DNA of 64,000 nucleotides, taken from contig JAJTUP010000003.1 of the NCBI GenBank assembly GCA_021399435.1, positions 1,302,001 to 1,366,000 on the forward strand, written 5' to 3'. Position numbers and translations under genes: made by a program. This DNA comes from Diaporthe sp. PMI_573 (Eukaryota > Ascomycota > Sordariomycetes > Diaporthales > Diaporthaceae). This document shows, piece by piece, positions 11,122 through 21,936 of this stretch; position 1 is the first letter of the stretch; each line of letters begins with the position of its first letter. The notes under the pieces were generated by a model. That model made no database searches, had not been told where the DNA came from, and was given only the letters and a program-made list of their open reading frames with translations.

Positions 11122-14100
11122 ATGTATTCCCAGTCCAACTCATTCCTCGGCGGAGGCAACACTTTCCGCCCCGGATCGCAGCCGCAGCAACAGTATGGAA
11201 ACTCTTTTGGCCAGCCAGGGCAGCAGCCCGGACAGCAACAGCCGAGTCCGTTCGCTCCTCAGCCCACCGGCTACGGTCAACCCCAGGCTCCTCTTCAACA
11301 GCAGTATACCGGTTACCCGGGCCTGCAGCAACCGCAGCCCCAAGCTCCTGGCCAGCTTCAGCCCCAGTTCACCGGCTTCCCCGGCCAGCCTGCTCCTCAG
11401 CAGCAGCCTTTCCAGACAGGCGCTCCGCCGCCCATGCCTGCTATCCCCCAGCAGTTTCAACAGCAGTTTCAACAACAGCAACAGCAGCAGCCGTCTCCGG
11501 GCGCCTTCAATGCCACTCCGACCCAGGCTTCCCAGCAGCCGCCTGCATCTCAGCAGGGGCCGCCGACCCCGATGAAGCCCCAAGCGACTGGGTTCAGCCA
11601 AATGGCAGCATCTTTCCGCACCGGTGGCGCCCCGGCGCCCGCTCCCAGCAGCGCCCCGGCGCCAAAGTCGAACAAGATCCCCAACATCCGCCTGGGCTTC
11701 ATCACTGCGGCTGATCAAGTCAAATTCGAGACCCTGTTCAAGTCAGCGGTCGGCGACAACGACATCACCATGTCAGGCGAGAAGGCGAGGGACTTGCTGA
11801 TGCGGTCGAGGCTGGACGGAGACGCACTGTCACATATCTGGTACGTAGATGAAGAGAAAGGCTGCACGAAAGGATACACAGGGCTAATACTGCCGCCACA
11901 GGACTTTGGCAGATACCACGCGCGCGGGACAGCTACACTTTCCCGAGTTCGCCTTGGCTATGTACCTCTGCAATCTGAAAATGACTGGCCGACAGCTTCC
12001 CCCACAGCTTCCTGATGTTATCAAGAATGAAGTCTCTAGTATGGTCGACATTATTAACTTCAACACGGCGGAGGAGGCAGCGAACAGCGCAACGCGACAG
12101 AGTACGGCCACGCCGCCCACGATTCAGGCGCCGCAGCCACAAGCATCCAACTCCCAGCTGCTGCAGGCTCAGATGACCGGCTTTCCTCAACAGCAGCAGC
12201 CTCAGCAGACAGGTTTTCCTGGGCAGCAGCAACAACAGCCCCAGCAGACCGGGTTCATGGCACAGCCCACAGGCCTCCAGCCCCAGCAGACCGGCTTTCC
12301 CGTTGCTCCTCAAGCCACAGGCTACAACGGGCCCAGGCCGCCCATGCCCCCTATGCCCACCGGATATGGGCCGAATTCGTCCGGTGGTATGGCAGCGCCT
12401 CTGAACGCACAGCCCACGGGCATGCCCGGTCAATGGGGTCTTGTGAACGCTCCAGCTTCTGGCCTCCCGAACATCGACGCCCTGCAAGCGCGGATGATGC
12501 CACAGCAAGGTCGTGAGCAGCAAAGCTTCACAACTGCAGGCCTGCAAGGCAATGCAGTGATCCCATGGGCTATCACCAAGGAAGAGAAGCAGAGATATGA
12601 CCAGTTGTTCAATGCTTGGGACGGACTCCACAAGGGCTTTATTGGTGGTGACGCAGCTATTGAGATCTTTGGCCAGAGTGGTCTCGAGAAGCCTGACCTG
12701 GAGCGTGTTTGGACCCTCGCCGACCACGGTAACAAGGGCAGGCTGAACCTGGATGAGTTCGCCGTTGCCATGCACTTGATCTACCGCAAGCTGAACGGAT
12801 ACCCACTACCGAACCAGCTTCCTCCGGAGCTTGTGCCGCCTTCCACAAGGAACTTCAGCCAGTCTATTGGCACACTCAAAAACATGTTGAATGATGAATC
12901 TGAGCTCCGAAAGAACTCTGGTGCTGCACTGCTCCCGCAAAAGACTGGTGTTAGTTATCTCAAGACTCACTCCTTCCGCGGTGCCGGCGGTGGCTTTGGT
13001 GGCGGTCGCAAGGATGCTACCGTATTCAAGAACAATGACGAAGCCATTGGCTATCGATCCAGTGCTCGCCGTAGAATGGGAGGCAGCTCATCTCCTCGGC
13101 CAGACTCACCCGCATCTGTGGGTTCAAACGAGGAGTTGTCGCTTGATCAACTTCGTAAGAAGCTCCGAGAGAAGCAGGTCGTTCTGGATTCTCTGGACTT
13201 CAAGGATGAGAAGAATATGGAAGAGGATGATGTTTTAGACCGCCGGGACCGCCGCGAAGCTGATGAGCTCTACCGTCGCATTCGCCGGGCGCAAGAGGAC
13301 ATTGATGCCCACCCTGACGCCCAAGCGACTGGCGGAGACTCGGAAGCGGAGAGGCGGGCTCTCAAGCGGCAACTCCAGAATTTCACTGACAAGATTCCCG
13401 ACCTCGCATCTCAGGTTAGGAAGACCGAGAAGGCCATCGCCGACGCCCGTCTCGAGTTGTTCCGCCTGAAAGACGCCAAAGCGCATCCAGGCAGTGCTAG
13501 CACTATCGTCGGCACCGGCCCTGGAGGTGCCATCACCGAGTCTGACAGACTCAAGGCCCGAGCCAAGGCCATGATGCAGCAGCGCACGGCAGCACTTACC
13601 GGCAAGAAGGTCGAGACCGGTGTCGATGACGGGGATGCACCCAAGCGTCTCGAAGAGGAGAACTTCAAGATCCGCACTGAGAAAGAGAACAATGAGCGTA
13701 TGGTTCGTGATGTGGAAGACAGTGTCCGCGAATTCGCGAAGGGGCTCGAGGACGCCCTAAAGGAGGGTGCACCATCTGCTTCGAACGAACACGAGAAGCG
13801 CAGATGGGACGACGCCCTCGGCGTCGAAGATGAGGTCAGGGATTTCATCTTTGACTTGCAACGGGAGAGCAGATCAGCACGTGTGCGTAACCAGGACCGC
13901 CGCAGGGAAACGCCCGCTTCTGCTCAGCCCGCCCGTGCCGCTGAGCCCGCGGCACCCGTGGAAAGTCCAGCTGCGACCTCTCGGAACGCTACACCGACTG
14001 CTGGAGGGTCGTACTCCGCTTACAAGACCCCGGAGGAGCGGGCAGCGTTCATTAGGCAGCAAGCTGAGCAACGTATGGCCGAGCGTCTCGCAGCGCTGGG

Positions 14101-15649
14101 GATCAAAGCCCCGTCGAAACCTGGCGAGACCGCTGCCCAGCGGATGGAGCGTGAGCGTGCCGAAAGGGCCGCGAAGCTTCGTCAGGCCGAGGAGGAGGAT
14201 GCTCGCAGGGACGCGGAGCGTCAGGCTCGGCTTGACCAGGAGATGGGAGTGCCAACTCCCCAGTCTCAGGGCAAGAAAGCCCCACCAGCGCCTCCCAGCA
14301 GGAAGGCTGCACCGAAGCAGGATGACGGTGTCGCAAGGCAGGCTGAAGAAGAGGCTGCTAACAAGAAGGCCGAGGAGGAGCGTCTCGAGCAGGAGCGCCT
14401 GCAGGAGAGTCAGGAGAGACAAGTGCTTGAGTATGTACATCACCATCCTGATGCTAAAGCCTGTACTAACGGTAGCAGGCAACAAGCAGCGGAACAGGAA
14501 GACGATCTTGTTCGGGAGCGGGCCGAGGCTGATGCCCGCCTCAAAGCCCTCGAGGAGCAAGTTCGTCAAGGCAAGCTCAAGAAGGACGAAGAGAAGCGCA
14601 AGAAGAAGGCTGCTCTTGCCGACGCCAAGGAGAAGGAGACCCAACTGGCGGCAAGACGTGCTGAGATCGAGGCCGCCCGCAAGCGCGAAGAAGAACTTCA
14701 GCGCCAACTCCAGGCCATGGACGACGACGACAGCTCTTCTGACGACGATGAGAACCCTCAGCAGATCACGCCACAGGCGTCGACTCCCACCATTGCCAGC
14801 CAAGAGCTAGAGCCCAAGGCGACACCGCCCAGCGTACCTGCCGTTCCTGTGGTCAGCCCTCCCACGGACTCTTCAGAGAGCCGCAACCCGTACTTCAAGA
14901 TGATGACCCAGCCGTCTGATTCACCTGCGGCATCTCCTGCCGCCCCTCCGCCGCCGCCGCCGTCTCAGCCGGCGGCTCCACCTGCACCAGCAGAGTCCAC
15001 CAACCCGTTCCACCGTATGACCCAGGATGCCAAGTCTGCCGCCCCTGCTGAGCCACCGAAGCCCTTCGTTCGCACACGCGCCGATAGCGACGACTGGGGA
15101 AGCGACAATGAAAAGGACGACGATGACTCGGATGACGATGATAGACCAGGCCAGGGAGCTGCAGCGCTGGCATCGATTCTTTTCGGCACCATGGGCCCTC
15201 CTCGACCTCTGTCTGCCATGGGCGACAAAGCCTCACCAGCCCAAAGCTCTCCGATCGCTCCACCGCCTCCTCCGCCACCGGCCCCCGAGTCGGCGCCTGA
15301 GACGACCGATTCGCCCGCACCGCCCGCGCCGCCGCCACCACCACCTCCCATGCCTGAGGTCACAAGCCCCGAACCAAGTGGGCCCCCGGCCGCACCTCCA
15401 CCTCCGCCCCCGATGCCAGCGGAAGGTGGCGCTCCGCCGCCGCCTCCTGGACCACCGCCGCCTCCTATCCCTGGGCTGGCACCCCCTCCACCCCCTCCGC
15501 CACCAGCTGGTGGCCCACCAGCACCGGCACCCCCCGCAGGTGGTCGACCATCTGGGTTCCTCGGCGAGATTCAGGCGGGCAAGGCCTTGAAGAAGACCAC
15601 GACAAAGGATAAGAGTGCTTCTGCTGTTGCTGGACGGGTGCTGGATTAG
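11122..15649 (+). CDS. pan1: Pan1, actin cytoskeleton-regulatory / endocytic scaffold protein
   Basis: EH-domain scaffold of endocytic coat sites that also activates Arp2/3. Exons are 11122-11840, 11902-14430 and 14479-15649, giving 1472 residues. The N-terminus is Gln/Pro-rich with many TGF/TGY motifs (such as PQQTGFP). EH domain 1 (about 190-290) is split by intron 11841-11901 between HI and WTLAD. EH domain 2 (about 460-555) contains [20 protein letters not shown] second TGF-rich linker lies between them. The middle is charged coiled coil. The C-terminal third has acidic patches ([11 protein letters not shown]), long proline runs and a WH2-like segment [15 protein letters not shown] that binds actin. 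The second intron (14431-14478, gtatgt...gcag with CTAAC) is 48 nt with no stop, so its retention would add 16 codons in frame. Length and domain order fit fungal Pan1. Confidence 0.95.
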
Positions 15650-16003
15650 AAGTGTGATTTGGCGCCACCCAGCAGCCGAAAGAAGAAGGTGACCTTCAAG
15701 AGCTCAGAATACAGTGAGGACAGGGGTGGTGCTGAAGTGATTGATGTTGAAGATTACCTCGACTGTGTTATTGAAGCGAGAAGGCTGTCTGGGGATAGTG
15801 AAGAGATTGTTGACGTTGGGAAGTATTTGGCTTGTGTTGATGATGCGAGGCACTTAGTCGGCGATGGACATGAGGAGGCCCGACATGGGGCTCAGGAACC
15901 GAGGCCGCGGCTGTCATCTAGAGGAGAGACTCTCAGTATGGCTCTGCTAAGGTTCTGTGGCAAGCATGGGATCGAGAAGGAGGGCTGGGGGACGCATGAA
16001 TAG
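15650..16003 (+). other. Open frame directly downstream of the pan1 stop, in the same frame (readthrough extension or chance)
   Basis: After the pan1 TAG (15647-15649) the same frame stays open for 117 codons to a TAG at 16001-16003. There is no ATG near its beginning; the first is internal, about 20 codons before the end. It opens with a basic stretch (SSRKKKVTFKSSEY) and contains two similar segments: IDVEDYLDCVIEARRLSGD and VDVGKYLACVDDARHLVGD. Wobble positions are less GC-rich than in pan1. Pan1 proteins normally end near AVAGRVLD, so the TAG is probably the true stop. This may be 3' UTR, a rare readthrough product or the remnant of a small gene. Confidence 0.3.
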
Positions 16004-16331
16004 AGGACGAATTGAGCAGGACAAGGAGACCAGACTGTCGTTTCTGCATTTAATGTGTTTTTACTGTTTCCATTGTCCTCATTGCTGCTGCCCCGCATCT
16101 TGTGTATATAAGTATCAAGACATGAAGCCTCGGCAAGTTTACATAGTCTTGGTTCGCGTATGTCTCGCGTGATTCACCATGTTCGGATCATTTGGAAAGA
16201 GACATGCTTGACTGTAGGTGCTTAGTATGGCCTTTGAAATTACTTTCATTACTGCAGTAACACAGCCACAGTTTCTGAAAACCCGCAACACGTTATTGCA
16301 GAGCTCCTTCAACTTGCTTACCTTCTACCCA

Positions 16332-16449
16332 GTTATCCTATGGGGGACTATCCCACAAGAAGTTCTTCCATAAGGGGCTTTCCCATAGGAGGTTATCCTA
16401 CAGGTTGTTACCATAGGAGTTTACCACAAAAGTAATTCCACAGGTGGTT
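16332..16449. repeat. Degenerate tandem repeat, about eight units of 13-17 bp
   Basis: Successive units resemble TATCCCATAGGAGGTT: for example tatcccacaagaagt, tcttccataaggggct, ttcccataggaggt and tatcctacaggttgt. They share a CC-A-A-GG core but differ in length and sequence, as in an old minisatellite. Confidence 0.6.
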
Positions 16450-19350
16450 GAGCGGTAGGCATTGCTCAGGTGGTCGATTGCTGTGACCGCGTAGGGTCAA
16501 CCCAGCAAAGCTTGTCCACAGCTGATCATGTATGTGTCTATTGCTTGTATGTGGGATGCCATGGATGCAAAGTCTCTCATTCTTACCGTTCTTTTGCTGC
16601 ATCCAACACCCTGTCGTCGGAAATTTGCGCCAATGGACAGTTGAGCTGCAAAGCAGCATCTTACTCACTTCCGGTTTGTTGATATCTACCTATGTACGAT
16701 TCTCAGTGCCGAGATGGGCTACTGCAAAATGTTGGCCCTCCCCCCTCGACCTTGCAGCTCAGCTCTCGATGATGTAGCGCATGTAAGTGAAATTGCGTGT
16801 CCCCAAAATGTTGGGCGGCGGGCTTGCATCTCGTAGTGGCTGACTGCATAGGCACGGCGTTGCGACCGCCTTACCCGCCTTCGTTCTTTTGGGCATTATC
16901 TCGACATGGATGGACCGTGTACTTACTGTTGGTAATCGATTTGGTGGTTTATAAATAGCAGTTGCACGAGCCCCGCACTTTTTACTTTCACCCCATGTTT
17001 GAAGGAAGGGACTTGTAAGGGTTTTGATGGGTCGATCGTGAGATTTGATGCAGCACAGGTAAGCGGAGGATCGATAACTCTGGGTTTTGTAAGGTGAGTT
17101 TTACGAGAGGGGCAAAAAGGGGTCTGAGGGTGAGTCCTGTAGGTTGGTGCATGTTGGATGGAGACTTTGGAAGGAGTCTGCAGGTGCTTCGATGGGGGAA
17201 ATTTTGCTTTCTTGCGTCGCCATCTGTCATCTCCATACCGGCATCGTGGGGATCCGGGTTAAGTGCTTGCATGGCCTGACACACTTGGATGACGAGCGAT
17301 GCCCAGGTGCTGGTGGTGATCACTCAAACACTCAAGCAGACCACCCCCACCCCAAAAAAATTATCTCGGTAGGTGAACAGGGTTAGGAGCTGCGAGGTGT
17401 GTGGATGTTCCTGTGGGCTTGGTGGGCTAGCAGGGTTCCCTTGCGCTCGCGCCCCTCGCGCCAAGATCACGCGTCGCGGCTTGGGTGCGCGACGCGCGAC
17501 TTCATCTCAACCTTGGTCTGCGGGGTCCGACGTCACAATTCTTCGGCAGTGGGCGGCAGCAAGGTCGGAGGTGGTCGTGAGATGGGCGCATGGGCCTCTG
17601 GAACCGGCGGGGACCCTCGGGACCAGATATCTCGAGTTTTTTCACTGTTCTAGGGGGCCAGGAAAGCGGCTGTTTTGACGCGTCTCAGCTCCCTGGTTCG
17701 AGTAAACATTGGGAATAACAAAGATGTGATCCTGCGCAATGCGCCTCTTAGAGGCTTGACAGCCTACAAATAGTAGTGAAACTGTCCGCTGGGCTCGAAG
17801 CCGTCTTTCTCAACCCTCTCCTCCTGACGTCCGGCGATTTTTAAGTGCATTGGCGAGCTGGCAGCTGACAGCTGTGCCATCATGGAGGGCCTGACATCGA
17901 CTCACATGCTACGGCCGGACGGCTTGCTTCGAGTACGTGCTCCGCAAGAGATAATTAAGATAAGGTTGCAACTACCTCACCGCTCTGCCGGCATGAAACC
18001 GCCGGCGCACCCTGTGCTCTCCTTCTCCCTGTGACTCTCACGGACGATGCAAACACTTTGGTAGATTGGCAGAGCTGCCGCTATATTGCGTGCAGCGGCG
18101 CCCTGCTAATCAGGGTTCGAAACTTTTGGCACGGATGCGACTGTGATAGCGGGACGAAAGACAAGGGCCCTGCGAATGACCCCGGGACACGTCGAGTCGG
18201 AGGCTGCATGTGCGAGGTGCGCTCTGACATTGACTGCCCCAGTTTGCGGGACGGAGATGGGGGTGCAGCTGCAGGTGCAGGTGGGTGTCTGTGTGCCCAG
18301 ACATGAGTTGATAATGCAACCACGACATCCCCCTCATTTGTGTGTTTCAAGTTCCTTTTGGGTCTATTCGGAGCAGAGCCTACGCCGATGTTCCGTTGTG
18401 CTGCAGTAGATCCTGTGTTGCTCATGCAGAATAGAATGGGGACATCAGGCGATGACTCTTTCATGATTCCATGATGATAATGTGGATCACCGTGAGGAGT
18501 AGCCGGCCGACCCTTGCCGTAGTGTATCCTACTGTCCTGGTACTGTGTAGAATTCCAGAACCTTGGAATGCTTGGGCTCCGGCTGGGGGTGCTCGGGCTC
18601 GATTCACAACGGCACAGCCGAGCGAGCGATCGTCGATCCGGTGGATACCGAGAACACTTGCGTGGGTGGGTACAGTCTAGCTGCTGGGGTTCTTCCTGAA
18701 CAGCATCTCCTCCAGGCGCATAGACTCTAGAAGAATCGCGATGGAAACGAAAAGGGAGGGGAAAAATCTGACAGGGAAAAAAAAAATCGGAAAAATTCAC
18801 CGCTCAGCCTGCCAACGCATGAAACGACTAGGACAATAGCCCGAGTTCGTCGGAAGACATGGTCCATTGGGTCCTAGATCAGAGGGGAGCATTCCCCCAA
18901 ATCTCGCCAGCTTAGCCAAGGTTAATAAGGCTAGGTGGTTAGCCAAGGACCCAGGTAGCGATGGGCAAGCGCCCCTTGCGCCTCTGGAGGGAGGGATCTG
19001 CGCAGGTCCGGCAGGTGTCAAGCATGGGGTTTGAATGAGGACCGACCTTGGACAAATCTCGATCTGACGGCCAGCAGAGTTTGGCATGGGGCCAACATGC
19101 GAATTTGTGCTGGTAAGCCTCGAAATGGGAGTGGGACGACGGTCTGGAGAGGCGACCTCGCCGGGGGTGTCCCCTGGATTCCTCGTGGCGTGTCTATCAG
19201 GCGACAAGATGATATCCACTGGTTGGGCTTCCATGTGAGTATCCATGTGTCGCGATGCGCTGGCAGGAAGAAGCCTGAAAAGAAAGGAGGAGGAGAGGGA
19301 ATGAGTCGCAGATGGAAGAGAAGAGAAAGAGACAGAGATACGTTTCAGGT

Positions 19351-19373
19351 TGGATGGATGGATGGATGGATGG
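19351..19373. repeat. (TGGA)n microsatellite
   Basis: Nearly six perfect TGGA units in the gene-free region upstream of the forkhead gene. Confidence 0.95.
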
Positions 19374-20372
19374 CTGGACCTGCGTCGGGAGAGAGTCGCA
19401 TGGCTCGTGGGGTTGGTGCCCGGCAAAGTGGACGAGAGTGCTTTGGCGCGCTGCAACACGATGGGGGGCCTCTCGGGAGGGGCTGACGGGGCGGGCTTGG
19501 GCGTGGGCGTGGGCTTGGGGAGAAAAGTCGTGGGTAAGGTGTGCTGTACCGTACTGTGCAAGTCCCAGCGATAAGGACGGAAGGAAGGCCCTCGCGAGTC
19601 GTGATGGGCAATAGATGGTTACATGGGCGACTTTCTGCCAGGAAATTTGGACGGCAGAGGCATGCAACCACTTACGAGTTTAATTGTGCTCTAGGACCGG
19701 TTCTCTGTAGCCCATGCCTCCTTCCTTGCCCTTGCCTTGCTTCCTCTTCTCCCCTCTCTTGCGGTTCTTGCGTGTAGACTACCGCTTGTACCTGGTTTAA
19801 GCGCTTGTATCACGCATCGAAGGGTGACCAGACCAGCCTGCCAGGTTGCACGCAAGGCCGATCATACCTACGGGATTGTTGCACCACTTGGCCAGTGAAG
19901 CGTCGCAAGTTCCAGCAGACGAGCGCCAACTGCTGTGAACCCTCGGCTAAGAACTCGACTCCGGCCTCGCTCTGGCCGTCGACCCTCGAATCTGGCCTGA
20001 GTGGTTGACAAGTCGCTGGATTCATGCGCGCGCGCCCACACACCCTCCTGTCTTGGAGTTGCATGTGGCTGCTCTCTATCTTCCTCTGTTCTGTTTCGTC
20101 ACATCCACCCACACCACAGTGACCACACCAATCCATCACGAACGGCACGCATTGTCGCGTCGCACAGCGGGTCCTCGCCAGCCAATCGTTGGTTGACGCA
20201 TTGCAGCTCCTTCCCCACCGGGCCAGGCCAATCCCCCGACCCCTGCACCCTGCACACTGTACCCTGCACCTCTCTCTTCGCCTTCTTGCCTGCTTGCACG
20301 CGGTCCCCTGTCTGCTACTGTGGTAGTCCTCGCTGCTTCTGCGCCCGTCCCTTCAGCTCCTCCTTCCCTGCT

Positions 20373-20400
20373 CACATCATCCATCATCCATCATCCATCA
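20373..20400. repeat. CATCATC heptamer repeat
   Basis: Four tandem copies of catcatc in the C/T-rich leader region of the forkhead gene. Confidence 0.85.
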
Positions 20401-20567
20401 AACCATCCCGTCTGCTGTCTCGCTCGTCCCTGCTTCTTTCTCGACCAGTGCCTTTTGCCACAGGTGGGATTCTGACCTGGCTTGGACTGACCCACTGGAC
20501 TGGATCGGTCTGATCAGATATCTCGACATCTGCTGGCTCTCTGCCGCCGCGCGCCACTTTCCTCTCG

Positions 20568-20590
20568 ACACACACACACACACACACACA
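20568..20590. repeat. (AC)n microsatellite
   Basis: About 11 AC dinucleotide units in the pyrimidine-rich region upstream of the forkhead gene. Confidence 0.95.
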
Positions 20591-21936
20591 TTTTCCTGCC
20601 TCAACCTCCTCCCATTTACCCCAACGATTGATTTTTGGATTGCTCGCTGCTTGCTTCAGCAAACCATTTGTGTGCCACTGGAGTGTAACCAGCTCGAAGC
20701 ACAGCCATAGAATACTGTGTACTCAGCCCAACCAGCCAGTCTGGGGCCTCGAAGCTCAAGGCTGGACCGAACAACCCTGGCCCTGTTGGAATGCTGACAG
20801 TGGGTCCTCTTCTTGTAAGTGCCGCCATCCACTCTGGTCGACTCGTCCCAGTCTTTCCTCTCAGCTCTGTTTCTGCGCATCGGCGTTGCCTGATCGGCTT
20901 GTTCGCTCCACCCAAAGAAGGTTTCCCATGCCTCATGTCATCTTCATCTCTCTTGTCATCGGCCCCCAAGAGCGAAGCCAGACAGCTAGCCCGAGCCTGT
21001 ACTCCATACCTACTTTCAAGACCCAACCAACACACGTCGCCTCGACTTGACCTGACTTGACTCGGGTCGAGTCGAGTAGAAGGCCCAACTCCATCTTCTC
21101 TCGCTGCTCCATAATATCCCAGTCTTCGTCAATCTAATCTGCCCGCACTGTCCCGTGGTATCCCGCCGTGAATCCCCCCTCCTCTCCGCTCTTCCTGGTC
21201 TTCCAAGCTTCGCTTCAAGGCAGGCCAGGTTTCCCCTTCCTTGCCGCCCAGGTCAGTGCCAACCTTACCTCAACCCTGCGCCGTACCTGCCCGGGTAGTG
21301 CATAGGAAAGGCATCCTTGGACGGCGCAACTTGCATGTACCAACTGCCCAGGATCCTAGCGTGCCAGGTGCCCACTTTGTCGCTACAGCCCGGCTCAAGT
21401 ACCCCATACCACGCTGTACCATCTGTTTCCCACATTTCCCGTCTTTGTTCCTCTATCACACCCATCATCTCGTCACTCCAACACGCTCCCACCAACCCGT
21501 CCTGCTGCTGTTCTCTTGCTCATCGCGCTGGACTCGTACTCACATCGTCGACAGCCTGCATCGAAACGATTTGTTGCTGCCAGACCGGCTTCAATCAACC
21601 GGAATTCGTCCGCCTCGCCCGAGACATCCAATACTCCGCTCATTACCGCTACCTACTCGCCTACCCACAGGCCACGCCACAGGCTGGCACATCCTCCCTT
21701 GCCCGGAGCGCCCCACTGCCAGCTGCTAATTAAAAGTATTTCCCCTCTAAGCAGAGTGACCTCCCACTTCTTGCCTGATAACTCATTGATCCCACTTACT
21801 AACTTTGGAAACCCAAAGTCGCATCTCTCTCCGCTCTCGTCGCTATCGGCTATCACTATCGTCGCCTGAGCACCTGGATCGACGCCAATCACCCAAGCCT
21901 GGTCTGAGACGAGCAGGACCACCATCGTCGCCAGAC

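Larger units (their letters stand above)
16004..21936. other. Long gene-free region: pan1 downstream flank and forkhead gene upstream/leader region
   Basis: About 5.9 kb without a credible protein gene on either strand. Open frames here (for example 18797-19561 minus and 20001-20513 plus) are low-complexity, Pro/Ser/Arg-rich and overlap in several frames. It contains a degenerate tandem repeat, several microsatellites and, from about 20000, a C/T-rich tract of roughly 1.9 kb that looks like promoter plus a long 5' leader. An ATG-initiated upstream frame (20791-21060) spans a GTAAGT at about 20816, so leader introns are possible. No tRNA was found. Confidence 0.55.

Noticed and set aside
13767..14810. 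347-codon plus and 309-codon minus frames within pan1
   Set aside because: Shadow frames of the charged coiled-coil exon of pan1, whose own frame has the expected EH, coiled-coil and WH2 features.
17675..17715. Possible tRNA T-loop (GGTTCGAGT) and a similar GGTTCGAAA near 18114
   Set aside because: Neither has a matching A box or an acceptor-stem pairing at the right distance, so no tRNA gene is supported.
18797..19561. 254-codon minus-strand open frame upstream of the forkhead gene
   Set aside because: It is Pro/Ser/Arg-rich, includes the TGGA microsatellite, overlaps long frames in other phases and shows no domain; best explained by GC-rich low-complexity DNA.
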